Origin: JBCBSZ01 sp039185015
GTDB taxonomy: Bacteria; Actinomycetota; Acidimicrobiia; Acidimicrobiales; Poriferisodalaceae
Length of the DNA: 64,000 bases
Reading direction: 5' to 3'
Assembly: GCA_039185015.1 (NCBI GenBank)
Contig: JBCDAU010000001.1
Coordinates: 235,089-299,088, forward strand
Shown: piece by piece, positions 25,768-34,819 of the stretch
Layout of the letters: the number at the start of each line of letters is the position of its first letter
Numbering within the stretch: position 1 is the stretch's first letter
Notes under the pieces: model-generated
Databases searched by the model: none
The model's input: the letters and a program-made list of their open reading frames with translations, nothing else
What the model was told of the DNA's origin: nothing
Position numbers and translations under genes: made by a program

Positions 25768-27167
25768 GAAGCGACGCCCTGGAGGCGAGCGGCGGCGGTC
25801 GCGTGCTGCCGGCGGCGCTCGTCGAGATCGGGATGGACGAGCCGACCGTCGAGCACGACCGGTTCACCGGCGACGATCGTGTGCTTGGCGCTGACCGGTC
25901 CGCACCGCAGCCAGGCCTCGATCGGATCGGTGACCGCGCCGGCGAAGGACAGGTGATCGAGCGGCCAGACGACGAGATCCGCGCACGCGCCGACGGACAG
26001 CTCGCCGATCTCGCCGGACCGTCCCAGGCAGGTGGCGCCCTCACGAGTCGCCATCTCGAGCGCGATCCGTGCCGTCATCCGACCCGGATGTCCGTGATCC
26101 ATGCCGGCTCGGAGTCGGCCGAGCATCATGGCGCCGCGGGTCTCGAGCCACAGTGACGCCTGGTCGGTCGAGGCCGAACCGTCGCAGCCGATCCCGACGG
26201 GCACGCCTGCTGCCCGGAGCTCCTCGACCGGTGCCAGGCCGGCCCCGATCATCATGTTCGATGACGGACAGTGGGCGACGCCCGTGCCCGCGCGGCCGAG
26301 CCGTTCCCGCTCGACATGGTCGGGGTAGACGCAGTGGGCGACCCAGGAGCGATCCGTCAGCCAGCCGACCTCCTCGAACTGCTCGATGGGACGCCGACCG
26401 AAGCGCTCGAGGCAGTAGCGGTCCTCGTCGGCGTCCTCGGCGAGGTGGGTGTGCAGCCGGACGTCGAGGCGCTCGGCGAGCTCGGCGGTGGACCGCATGA
26501 GCTCCTGGGTGACCGAGAACGGCGAGCACGGAGCGAGCGCGACCTGCACCATGGCGGTGGGGGAGGGGTCGTGGAAGGTGCGGACGAGCCGCTCGCTGTC
26601 GGCGAGGATCTCGTCATCGGTCTGTACGACCTCGTCCGGCGGCAGCCCGCCGTCCTTCTGCGACAGCGACATCGAGCCCCGGGTCGCGTGGAAGCGGACG
26701 CCGAGCTCTCGCGCCGCAGCGATCTGCGCGCCGATGAGATCCCCGCCGCGACGGGGATGGACGTAGTGGTGGTCCATCGTCGTGGTGCATCCACCCAAGG
26801 CGAGCTCACCGAGGCCGATCCACGTCGAGAGGTGCACGGACTCGGCGTCCAGACCGGCCCAGATGGGGTAGAGGGTCGTGAGCCAGTCGAAGAGGTTGCC
26901 GTGCAGCGCGGGCCCGTGGGCGCGCGTGAGGTTCTGGTAGATGTGGTGATGGGTGTTGACCAGGCCCGGGGTCACGAGACAGCCGGTGGCATCGAGGGTC
27001 CGCTCCGCCGGTGGGGGCTCATCGGTGCCGAGGGCGACGACCCGACCGTCCGTGCAGGCGACCCACCCCGCGGCGAGCTCGCGCCGCTCGTCGTCGACGG
27101 TCGCGATGACCTCGGCCCCCCTCACGAGCAGATCGACGGTGTCCGCTCGCGTCGAGTCGTCGCTCAT
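25764..27167 (-). CDS. 8-oxoguanine deaminase-like amidohydrolase
   Basis: From ATG 27167 the protein is 467 residues. Motifs are PGLVNTHHHIYQNLTRA, HTHLAEDADEDRYCLERFG, WVAHCVYPD, VAHCPSSNMMIGAG and IGCDGSASTDQASLW. This pattern is characteristic of the 8-oxoguanine deaminase / AtzB-like group. 8-oxoguanine deaminase converts oxidised guanine base to urate. The ATG is preferred because GAAGGG lies 8 bases before it. The GTG three codons upstream sits directly on that Shine-Dalgarno. It is the first of four consecutive amidohydrolase-superfamily genes. Confidence 0.88.
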   Translation of the reverse strand: MSDDSTRADTVDLLVRGAEVIATVDDERRELAAGWVACTDGRVVALGTDEPPPAERTLDATGCLVTPGLVNTHHHIYQNLTRAHGPALHGNLFDWLTTLYPIWAGLDAESVHLSTWIGLGELALGGCTTTMDHHYVHPRRGGDLIGAQIAAARELGVRFHATRGSMSLSQKDGGLPPDEVVQTDDEILADSERLVRTFHDPSPTAMVQVALAPCSPFSVTQELMRSTAELAERLDVRLHTHLAEDADEDRYCLERFGRRPIEQFEEVGWLTDRSWVAHCVYPDHVERERLGRAGTGVAHCPSSNMMIGAGLAPVEELRAAGVPVGIGCDGSASTDQASLWLETRGAMMLGRLRAGMDHGHPGRMTARIALEMATREGATCLGRSGEIGELSVGACADLVVWPLDHLSFAGAVTDPIEAWLRCGPVSAKHTIVAGEPVVLDGRLVHPDLDERRRQHATAAARLQGVAS

Positions 27168-27269
27168 CTGACGCACCCTTCTCGGCCGCGGTTTCGCCGC
27201 CGGTTCCCCGGAGTTTCGCCGTCGTGAAGGGGTTCTGTCGCCGGCCTGTCGCGAGCCGACGTGCGCGAC

Positions 27270-28118
27270 TCAGCTTGCGAGGCGGTGGGTCGCGATCTGC
27301 TCGACGATCTCGATCGGGTGGTCGAGCCACGGGTCGTCAGCGCGCGGGAGATGGACGACGAGGTCCGTGAACCCCAGCTCGGCGAGTCGGCCGACGACGT
27401 CGTCGAAGGCGTCGAGCGACCCCAGCGGCTGCAGATCGGCGTGTCCGGCGAGGTAGATCCGGTCGATCGACGTCGGGTCGCGATCGTGGGCGGCGCAGCG
27501 CGCCTCGAAGGTGGCCACCTGGTCGGCGACCTCGGCCTCGTCGTCCAGCGTGATCCAGGCGTCGCCGCTGCGGGCGGCCAGATCCAGGCCGCGCGGACCT
27601 CCTGCGGCGATCGCGATCGGCAGTCGGGGCGTCTGCACGCACCCCGGCAGCAGCCTCGCTTCGTCGATGACGTACCAGTCGCCGGTGTGGGAACGCAGCG
27701 ACCCGTCGAGCAGACCGGCGAAGCAGGAGGTGAACTCCTCGAGGCGGTCCATGCGCTGGCGCGGGGTGAGGGGCTCCTGTCCGAGGACGGTGGCGTCGTG
27801 CCCGGTGCCGGCCGCACCGATGCCGATGGTCAGCCGACCGGCCGAGATGTGGTCGATCGTCATCGCGTCCTTGGCCAGGGTGACCGGGTGCCGGATGTTG
27901 AGGTTCGACACCATCGTGCCGAAGCGGATGCGTTCGGTCAGTGCGGCGAGGCCGGCGATCCAGGGGTAGGTCGCGTGCCAGGAGCGGTCGCGGTAGTGCC
28001 GCCAGCTCAGATGGTCGTAGACCCAGAGGTGGTCGTAGCCGAGGTGCTCGATCCGACGAGCGGTCTCGACCGTGCTCGACCAGTCGTCGGTCGGCATGAG
28101 GAGGGCCCCGATGCGCAT
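27270..28118 (-). CDS. LLM-class F420/flavin-dependent oxidoreductase
   Basis: The protein is 282 residues of the bacterial-luciferase-like TIM-barrel family. Family segments are RIEHLGYDHLWVYDHLSW, RIRFGTMVSNLNIRHPVTLAKDAMTID, SAGRLTIGIGAAGTG and LPIAIAAGGPRGLDLAARSGDAW. The pattern fits F420-using actinobacterial members, but the cofactor cannot be proved from sequence. It lies 102 bases upstream of the deaminase run and on the same strand, so it may be the first gene of that operon. Confidence 0.9.
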   Translation of the reverse strand: MRIGALLMPTDDWSSTVETARRIEHLGYDHLWVYDHLSWRHYRDRSWHATYPWIAGLAALTERIRFGTMVSNLNIRHPVTLAKDAMTIDHISAGRLTIGIGAAGTGHDATVLGQEPLTPRQRMDRLEEFTSCFAGLLDGSLRSHTGDWYVIDEARLLPGCVQTPRLPIAIAAGGPRGLDLAARSGDAWITLDDEAEVADQVATFEARCAAHDRDPTSIDRIYLAGHADLQPLGSLDAFDDVVGRLAELGFTDLVVHLPRADDPWLDHPIEIVEQIATHRLAS

Positions 28119-28199
28119 GCCCGCAGGCTAGGGACTCCCACGACGTGGAGCCCGGGCCGGGGTACGGACCCTCGGGAGGAAGATCCGCACCCCGCCCAG

Positions 28200-28225
28200 A
28201 GGAAGCCGGCCCACCCGGGCTTCCT
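28200..28225 (-). terminator. Hairpin after the hypothetical gene at 28291
   Basis: AGGAAGCC (28200-28207) and GGCTTCCT (28218-28225) form a perfect 8-bp stem with a 10-base loop, 66 bases past the stop of the leftward gene at 28291. A short T-run flanks only the opposite strand, so strength is uncertain. Confidence 0.5.
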
Positions 28226-28290
28226 TTCCACCCACGAGCGCCTCGATGAGCTGGCCACTCCCCAGCTCGGCGCCCGCGGGAGCACCTGCG

Positions 28291-29088
28291 TCAGCCGTCC
28301 GCCACGGCCGTCGCCTGTGCGTTCCTGAGGCGCGTGTTGCGCGCCTCGACCTGTGTGCCGAGCTCGTCGGGCAGTGCCGAGGAGGCGGAGGCGCTCGGCT
28401 GGGCGACCAGGAAGCTCCGCTGTTCGATCTCGCCATCGGCGGTGCGGACCGCCGGCCCGTAGATCACGAGGTGGTCCTCGTGATCGGTGGCGTCGGTCGG
28501 CTTCGGGTTCGCCGGCTGCTCGTCGGCGATGTGGACGAGCGGGAGGTCCGGACCGGGTGTCGAGAGCACGACGCACAGCCCGCGGTGGGCGTTCTCCGAG
28601 ATCGACACCTCGAACGTCGGCGAACCGCACACCCACATCAGCTGGACCGACTGGGGATCCTCGTAGGCGGTGATGACCTGGAACATGTGCCGGATGATCG
28701 GCCCCGGGCTGCCGGTCCAACCGAGCCAGAAGCCCGAGCGGTTCTGTGGCGACAGCCACTCCCAGTCCATGTGTCGGATGGCCGAGTCGAGCAGGACGCT
28801 GTCGATGCGGTCATCCGACTTCTTGGCCAGCCGCCCCCGGACGTCGCCCCGGGCCATGGCGATCAGCGCCTCACGGATCTCCGGGTGGTTCGCGGACAGC
28901 GCCGCGAACAGACCGGACGCCGCCGCCTCCTCGGCGGTCGTCGCGGTCGAGAAGGCATCGGCGTCCCACGACGAGGCAGACTCGGACAGCGCGCGGCGGC
29001 TCGATGGCGTCACGACGAGGTCGGAGATGGCAGCCTCCAAGGCGATCAGTGCGACCGGCCGGCTGGTGGGCAGCGGCATGTCTGGCAT
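28291..29088 (-). CDS. Protein of unknown function (265 residues), divergent from the BTAD regulator
   Basis: I do not recognise a family. From ATG 29088 (GAAGGA at 6-base spacing) the product is soluble-looking. It has an Ala/Ser-rich N-terminal third, a central segment with many aromatic residues (RHMDWEWLSPQNRSGFWLGWTG), a beta-rich part (MWVCGSPTFEVSISENAH) and an Ala-rich end. It has no signal peptide or transmembrane helix. It is divergent from the large regulator at 29234, with 11-base direct repeats in the shared control region, so it is a likely target of that regulator. Confidence 0.7.
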   Translation of the reverse strand: MPDMPLPTSRPVALIALEAAISDLVVTPSSRRALSESASSWDADAFSTATTAEEAAASGLFAALSANHPEIREALIAMARGDVRGRLAKKSDDRIDSVLLDSAIRHMDWEWLSPQNRSGFWLGWTGSPGPIIRHMFQVITAYEDPQSVQLMWVCGSPTFEVSISENAHRGLCVVLSTPGPDLPLVHIADEQPANPKPTDATDHEDHLVIYGPAVRTADGEIEQRSFLVAQPSASASSALPDELGTQVEARNTRLRNAQATAVADG

Positions 29089-29154
29089 CGAGCATCCTTC
29101 TGTTCCCGGGTCCCCTCCGCCGGGCGACCCCGCTGGAGCCACTTCACCAGGGCT

Positions 29155-29198
29155 CGTTCGCCGTTCGTTCGCCGATGGCGAACGGCGGCTGTCACAAT
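29155..29198 (+). promoter_or_regulatory. 11-base tandem direct repeats plus -10 candidate before the BTAD regulator
   Basis: CGTTCGCCGTT (29155-29165) is followed directly by CGTTCGCCGAT (29166-29176). The second copy also forms an inverted repeat with GGCGAACG (29177-29184). CACAAT at 29193-29198 is a -10 candidate. Direct repeats at 11-base period are the known binding pattern of SARP/OmpR-type winged-helix regulators, and the gene downstream encodes one. Confidence 0.6.
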
Positions 29199-29233
29199 CG
29201 CCTCCGACGCAGGTCAGGGGCTACGGTCGCCCG

Positions 29234-32200
29234 ATGGGTCGGGCGGACCAGGTCGAGTTCTTCGTGCTCGGCGCGCTCCGAGCCCGGCGCGGGGATCGGG
29301 AGGTGCACCTCCGCGGGAACCAGCGCTCCACGCTGCTCGCGACGCTGCTCCGTCAGCCCGGGACGGTCGTCAGCTTCGAGACCCTCGAGGACGAGCTCGG
29401 CACCTCGCGATCGAACGTGCAGAAGGCCAGGGCGAAGCTGCTCGCCGACCTGGAGTCGGTGGCGACGGGCGCCTCGGACGTGCTCGAGACCGTCGGCGAC
29501 GGCTACCGGCTCGATGCCGACGCGGTGTCGACGGATGCGGACCACCTCGTCCGCCTCGCCACCAGGGCGGAGCGCGCCACCCACAGCGATCCGGCGACGG
29601 CGCTCGTCCTGGCCGACGAGGGCCTCGCGATGTGGGGTGAGCCGTTCGCCGGCATCGAGATCGGCCGCCGGGTCAGCGACTACACCGTCACGCTCGAGCT
29701 CGCCCGGCAGCGACTCCTGACCGCGAGGGCCCGGTCGTCGCTGGAGCTCGGTGACCACGGCATGGCCGCCATGGCGTACCGGGAGCTGCGCATGATCGAC
29801 CGCTTCGACGAGAGCGTGTGCGACGGGCTCGTCCGGGCGTTGGTCGCGCTCGGCAACCGCCACGATGCGCTCGACGTCATGGGCGAGCTCGCGGCCAGCT
29901 ACCGCGAGCGGGGCTGGGTCATGTCGGCGGCGATGTCCCGCCTCGAGCAGGAGCTGCTCACCGACGACCTGACCTTCGTGCCGGTGAGCCCGGCGTTGCC
30001 GACCCGTGTCGTCGCTCCGCTTCCCGAGCGGCGGGTGATCCGCGGCGTCGAGCTGCTCTCGGGGCGGACCACCGGCCATCGGCGCGAGCTCGCCGAGATC
30101 GAGCGCGTCGCCGTCAGGGCCCTCCAGGGCCGCCCCGCCGCGATCTTCATCGAGGGCGTCGCCGGCATGGGCAAGACGTGGCTCGTCGAGGAGCTCGCCG
30201 CCACGGGCACCGCGCAGGGCTTCCGCGTGGCCTGGGTGGACTTCCTGGAGGCACAGGAGGTGGGTCCACAGATCCTGCTCGAAGCGGTGCGTGCGGCCCT
30301 CCACGAGGTCGTGCCGGAGCGAGCCGAGGCGCTGAGCCTCGACAACCTCGCGCCGACCGTGCTCGACGTCTCTCGAGACGACCCGGTCGCGATCATCCTC
30401 GACGACCTGCAGTGGGCCGACCAGCGCACGATCGACCAGCTCGAGGTGCTGCTGCGGCTGGCGAGCCGACCGAACAGCCGACAGTGCCGTCTGTTCGTGC
30501 TCGGCGCCCACCGACCGCTCGAGCTCGACGGGGGAGTCCCGGAGCGACTCGACCGGGCGCTCCGCCATCGCTGTGCCCGGTCGATGCCCCTCACCGGACT
30601 CGACGAGCTCGACGTGCACGGTCTGTTCCGCTCGCTCGGCATCCCACGTCCGAGCCCGTTCACGCTGAGCCTCCTGAGGGAGACCACCGGGGGGAGCCCG
30701 CTCGCGCTGCACCGGACCTTGACCGAGCTCGCCACTCGGGGGGCCTTGGTCGAGGAGGCCGGCCTCACCGAGATCGACCTGGGAGCGATGAGCTCGCTCG
30801 ACGAGATGTCGACGACCGAGCTCGGGCGCCGCCGCATCGTGGAGCTGTCGGACGACCAGCGCCGCGCTGCGCTCGCGATCGCGGTGCTCGGTGACCACGC
30901 GACCCACGAGCTGACGCGGGGCCTGCTCGACCACGTCGGGGTCGATCCCGAGCTCACCGGCGAGCTCATCGCCGACGGGCTGGTGCGGGACCGCGGCCAA
31001 CGACTCCAGTTCGACCACCCGACCACGCCGGCAGCGCTGCACGCCGATGCCAACGACGACGAGATCGCCGCCGGGCACCGGGCTGCGGCCGCCGTGCTCC
31101 GATCGTCGTCCGACCGGAGCCCTGCGGCGCTGCGGTGGGAAGCCGACCACCTGCTCCGGGGTCGCGAGCTCGCCGCCGACTGGCGGCGAGCTGCCTGCGG
31201 AGCGGCGGGCGAGGCGGCGATGGCCGTGGCGTCGTGGTCCGAGGCCGACCGGTACTTCTCGGCCGCGCTCGAGGCCGCGGTCGCCCTCGACGAGCCGCCG
31301 AGCGATCTGATCGCGCTCAAGCTCCGTCTGGCCCACGCCGCGTTCCGTGATCACCAGACGCGCCGTGCGGCCGAGCTGTTCGACGAGGCGGCCGAGCACG
31401 GACGGGCCAACGGTGACCTCGCGGTGTGGGGCGAGGGTCTGGTGAACCGAGGCCGGTCGACCCTGCACGATCTCGCCCGCTTCGACCCCGCGCAGGAACG
31501 CGAGGAGCTCGAGCTGTTCACGAAGTCCGTCACGGATCAGCCGGAGCACGACGGGCGACGGGCGGAGGCATACCAACGGCTGGCGCTGATCTCGTGGAGC
31601 GACGGCGATCACGCCCGCGCCGAGGTAGAGGCCGAGGATGCGCTCGCCGCAGCTCGTCAGGCCGGCGACCACCCGGTGATCGCTCGGGCCGCCATGACGC
31701 TCGGCTTGGCCCGGCAGGACCAGTTCGACCTCGCCGGTGCGGAGCGAGCCTTCCGGATCAGCATCGATGCCGCCGATGCCGTCGAGATGCCGACCTTCGT
31801 CGACTGGGGGCGCAGCCGGATCGCCCGGGTGTTGCTCATGCAGGGCGACCCGGAGCGCGCGATCGAGATGGCCGAGCGCGCCGCTGATCGCGCCGATCGG
31901 ACGGCCAACTGGGCGGAGGCCGCGCTCGCCAGGACGAACCTCGCTGCTGCGTTGAACGCCGCTGGGCACCACCATCGGGCCTCCTCCGAGGCTCGTGAGG
32001 CCGTTCGCCTCTACATCCGGTCGCGGTTCCGTTGGGTCGGAGCGGCCCTGATCCCGCTCGCCCATCAGATCGCCATCGACGGTGAGGACGAGCGCCTGCT
32101 CGAGGAGCTGGCCGAGGTCAGCGATTCGACCCATCCCGGTGGCACGCTCAGCCGCGCCATCGAGGCCCTGCACCTGGACGACGAGTCCGGTCTGGAGGTC

Positions 32201-32425
32201 GCCGCACGGGTCTTGCGGGAGCGCTGCGCCTCGCCCTTGTCGCCGCAGCTGGCCCGCTTCTCGCTCGGGGCCTCGGTCGCCGAGCGACTGGGCGACCGCG
32301 ACCTCGCCCAGCTCTGCCTCGACGCGCTGACCGACGAGCAGCTGGCGGAGATCGTCATGATCCCGGTCGCCAACCGTCGCCGCGATGTGCAGATCGAGGC
32401 GTGCCGGCGGACGCTCGCCGCTTGA
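29234..32425 (+). CDS. AfsR/SARP-like regulator: winged helix-BTAD, AAA/NTPase, TPR-like C-terminus
   Basis: The protein is 1063 residues. An N-terminal winged helix (VEFFVLGALRARRGDREVHL, STLLATLLRQPGTVVSFETLEDEL) leads into a bacterial transcriptional activation (BTAD) domain (residues ~95-245). An NTPase domain follows with Walker A IEGVAGMGKTWLVEEL (about residue 310) and Walker B VAIILDDLQWAD (about 390). The C-terminal half is helical with tetratricopeptide-like repeats. There is no C-terminal LuxR helix-turn-helix, so it is AfsR-like rather than MalT/LAL. It probably activates the divergent gene, itself and perhaps the molybdoenzyme 54 bases downstream. Confidence 0.88.
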   Translation: MGRADQVEFFVLGALRARRGDREVHLRGNQRSTLLATLLRQPGTVVSFETLEDELGTSRSNVQKARAKLLADLESVATGASDVLETVGDGYRLDADAVSTDADHLVRLATRAERATHSDPATALVLADEGLAMWGEPFAGIEIGRRVSDYTVTLELARQRLLTARARSSLELGDHGMAAMAYRELRMIDRFDESVCDGLVRALVALGNRHDALDVMGELAASYRERGWVMSAAMSRLEQELLTDDLTFVPVSPALPTRVVAPLPERRVIRGVELLSGRTTGHRRELAEIERVAVRALQGRPAAIFIEGVAGMGKTWLVEELAATGTAQGFRVAWVDFLEAQEVGPQILLEAVRAALHEVVPERAEALSLDNLAPTVLDVSRDDPVAIILDDLQWADQRTIDQLEVLLRLASRPNSRQCRLFVLGAHRPLELDGGVPERLDRALRHRCARSMPLTGLDELDVHGLFRSLGIPRPSPFTLSLLRETTGGSPLALHRTLTELATRGALVEEAGLTEIDLGAMSSLDEMSTTELGRRRIVELSDDQRRAALAIAVLGDHATHELTRGLLDHVGVDPELTGELIADGLVRDRGQRLQFDHPTTPAALHADANDDEIAAGHRAAAAVLRSSSDRSPAALRWEADHLLRGRELAADWRRAACGAAGEAAMAVASWSEADRYFSAALEAAVALDEPPSDLIALKLRLAHAAFRDHQTRRAAELFDEAAEHGRANGDLAVWGEGLVNRGRSTLHDLARFDPAQEREELELFTKSVTDQPEHDGRRAEAYQRLALISWSDGDHARAEVEAEDALAAARQAGDHPVIARAAMTLGLARQDQFDLAGAERAFRISIDAADAVEMPTFVDWGRSRIARVLLMQGDPERAIEMAERAADRADRTANWAEAALARTNLAAALNAAGHHHRASSEAREAVRLYIRSRFRWVGAALIPLAHQIAIDGEDERLLEELAEVSDSTHPGGTLSRAIEALHLDDESGLEVAARVLRERCASPLSPQLARFSLGASVAERLGDRDLAQLCLDALTDEQLAEIVMIPVANRRRDVQIEACRRTLAA

Positions 32426-32439
32426 CGGGGCCACCCTGG

Positions 32440-32468
32440 CGAGTAAGTTCGAGTTTCGAACTTACTCG
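32440..32468. promoter_or_regulatory. 13-bp perfect inverted repeat, probable HxlR operator
   Basis: CGAGTAAGTTCGA (32440-32452), 3-base spacer, TCGAACTTACTCG (32456-32468). It lies 11 bases before the ATG of the molybdoenzyme gene whose operon ends in an HxlR regulator. It overlaps the ribosome-binding GGAGG only at its edge. It could also fold as RNA or end the upstream transcript, though no T-run follows. Confidence 0.65.
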
Positions 32469-32479
32469 GAGGGCTCCTG

Positions 32480-34819
32480 ATGACCGACACCGTTGCCGAA
32501 CCGACGACCACCACCAGAGCCGGCGGCGGGGAGTGGCACCAGAGCGCGTGCATCCTCTGCTCGATCAACTGCGGCGTGGAGCTGAAGCTCGGCGAGGACG
32601 GGCGCGAGATCGTGCGGGTCCGCGGTGACAAGGCCCACCCGGGCTCGCAGGGCTACACCTGCGAGAAGGGCCTGCGGCTCGCCCACTACCAGAACGACCC
32701 GCACCGCCTCACGAGCCCCATGCGGCGGCGATCCGACGGCACCTACGAGCCGGTCGACTGGGACACGGCCATCGCCGAGGTCGCCGCCCGCTTCGGAGAG
32801 GTCATGGCCGAGCACGGCGGCGAGAAGATCCTGTTCTACGGAGGTGGCGGCCAGGGCAACCACCTCGGTGGTGGGTACGGCTCCGCCACTCGTGCGGCCC
32901 TCGGCATCCGCTTCACCTCCAACGCCCTCGCCCAGGAGAAGACCGGCGAGTTCTGGGTGGACGGCAGGCTCTTCGGTCGGTCGCGCTGCCACACGACCGG
33001 CGACTACGACGTCGCGCAGGTCGCGGTCTTCTGGGGCAAGAACCCCTGGCAGTCCCATGGCTTCCCCCAGGCCCGGAAGCACCTCAAGGCGATGGCGAAG
33101 GACCCCGAGCGCACCCTGATCGTCGTCGACCCCCGCCGGACCGAGTCGGCCGACCTCGCCGACATCTGGCTGCGGCCCGTGCCGGGCGGCGACGCCCACC
33201 TCCTGGCCGGGCTCCTCGGCGTCATGGTCCAGGACGACCTCCTCGCGAGGGAGTGGCTCGCGGAGCACGCCGTCGAGCTGGACGAGGTGGTCGCCGTCCT
33301 CGCCGACGTCGACGTCGACGACGCCTGCACGAAGGCCGGGGTGCCGCGCGAACAGGTCGAGGAGACCGCGCAGCTGATCGCCGGCGCGACCGGCGGCGTG
33401 TCGATCTTCGAGGATCTGGGCATCCAGATGGCGCCCCACTCGACCATGAACTCGTACCTCGAGAAGCTCGTCGTCCTGCTCACCGGCAACTTCGGGGTGC
33501 GCGGCGGGATGAACCTGCACTCCCGGTTCGCCTCGCTCGGCGGAGGCGGTGGCGGCAAGCGGCAGGGCGGCGAGCCGACGACGCCGGTCACCGGTCATCG
33601 GCTCGTCACCGGTCTGGTGCCCTGCAACGTGATGGCCGCAGAGCTCGGCGCCGACGGCAACGCCGACCATCCCGACCGGTTCCGAGCGTTCTTCGTGGAG
33701 TCGGGCAACCCGATCCACTCGGTGGCCGACAGCACGGCGCTCCGCGAGGGCATGCGACTCGCCGACTTCTCGTGCGTGATCGACGTGGCGATGACCGAGA
33801 CGGCCAGGGAGGCCGACTACGTGTTGCCCGCGGCCTCGCAGTTCGAGAAGTGGGAGTGCACCTTCTTCAACCTCGAGTTCCCCGACAACGACTTCCACCT
33901 CCGTCGTCCGGTCTTCGAGCCACTCGCCGGCACCCTGCCGGAGTATGAGATCCACCGACGCTTGTGCCGCGCGCTGGGCGCCTACACCGACGACGACCTC
34001 ACCCCGCTGCACGAGGCGGCTGCGGCCGGCCGAGCCGAGTACGCCGATGCGTTCCTGACGATCTCCGCCACCCGGCCCGACCTCGGCAAGCTCGCACCGG
34101 TCCTGCTCTACGAGACGCTGGGTCCGACGCTGCGGACGCCGGACGGCCTCGATGCGGCCGGTGCCGCGGCGGTGTGGGGCCTCGCGCAGCGCTGCGCGCT
34201 GGAGTACGGCCCCTCGATCGAGCGAGCGGGGATCGAGGCCGAGGACGGGCAGCTGCTGGGCGACGCCCTCTTCGATCGCATCCTCGACTCGCCGTCGGGG
34301 GTGACCTTCACGGTCGACCCGTACGAGATCACGCTCGAACGGATCCTCCACCCCGACGGCAAGGTGCACCTGGCGATCCCCGAGCTGCTCGAGGAGCTGC
34401 GGGGCATCGCCGACGAGGAGCCGGTCGCCCGCAACGACGACTTCCCGTTCGTCCTCGCCGCGGGTGAGCGGCGCTCGTCGACGGCCAACACCATCCAGCG
34501 AGACGCCGGCTGGCGGAAGACGGACCCGTACGGGGCACTCCGCATCAGCCTCGAGGACGCCGGTGATCTCGGCCTCGCCGAGGGTGATCGCGCCCGCATC
34601 ACCACCAAGCGCGGCTCGGCGGTGGCCGTGGTCGAGCTCACCGATTCGCTCCGTCCCGGCCACGCCTCCCTGCCGAACGGCTTCGGTCTCGGCGCCGGCG
34701 GCAGCGGCGACGGCCCGGGGGTCGCTCCCAACGAGCTGACCGCGTCGGAGGACCGTGACTGGTTCGCCGGCACCCCGTTCCACAAGCACGTCCGAGCCCG
34801 CATCGAGGCGGTGACCTGA
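32480..34819 (+). CDS. Molybdopterin oxidoreductase, formate dehydrogenase alpha-like
   Basis: The protein is 779 residues. The N-terminus binds one 4Fe-4S cluster (C24, C27, C31, C61). Molybdopterin-binding domains follow, with SRCHTTGDYD (Cys170, a candidate molybdenum ligand) and VFWGKNPWQSHG. The C-terminal molydop-binding domain has ISLEDAGDLGLAEGDRARITTKRGSAV. There is no twin-arginine signal, so it should be cytoplasmic. No beta/gamma electron-transfer subunits or FdhD lie nearby, so the electron partner and substrate are unknown. Its stop overlaps the ATG of the HxlR gene. Confidence 0.87.
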   Translation: MTDTVAEPTTTTRAGGGEWHQSACILCSINCGVELKLGEDGREIVRVRGDKAHPGSQGYTCEKGLRLAHYQNDPHRLTSPMRRRSDGTYEPVDWDTAIAEVAARFGEVMAEHGGEKILFYGGGGQGNHLGGGYGSATRAALGIRFTSNALAQEKTGEFWVDGRLFGRSRCHTTGDYDVAQVAVFWGKNPWQSHGFPQARKHLKAMAKDPERTLIVVDPRRTESADLADIWLRPVPGGDAHLLAGLLGVMVQDDLLAREWLAEHAVELDEVVAVLADVDVDDACTKAGVPREQVEETAQLIAGATGGVSIFEDLGIQMAPHSTMNSYLEKLVVLLTGNFGVRGGMNLHSRFASLGGGGGGKRQGGEPTTPVTGHRLVTGLVPCNVMAAELGADGNADHPDRFRAFFVESGNPIHSVADSTALREGMRLADFSCVIDVAMTETAREADYVLPAASQFEKWECTFFNLEFPDNDFHLRRPVFEPLAGTLPEYEIHRRLCRALGAYTDDDLTPLHEAAAAGRAEYADAFLTISATRPDLGKLAPVLLYETLGPTLRTPDGLDAAGAAAVWGLAQRCALEYGPSIERAGIEAEDGQLLGDALFDRILDSPSGVTFTVDPYEITLERILHPDGKVHLAIPELLEELRGIADEEPVARNDDFPFVLAAGERRSSTANTIQRDAGWRKTDPYGALRISLEDAGDLGLAEGDRARITTKRGSAVAVVELTDSLRPGHASLPNGFGLGAGGSGDGPGVAPNELTASEDRDWFAGTPFHKHVRARIEAVT

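Noticed and set aside
28670..29233. Upstream extension of the BTAD regulator
   Set aside because: It runs over the divergent gene at 28291-29088 and through its control region. Domain homology begins right at ATG 29234.
29192..32434. A 1080-codon open frame on the minus strand opposite the BTAD regulator
   Set aside because: It is a shadow of the high-GC plus-strand gene. Its translation is His/Arg/Glu/Val-rich without motifs, while the plus strand shows BTAD, Walker A and Walker B.
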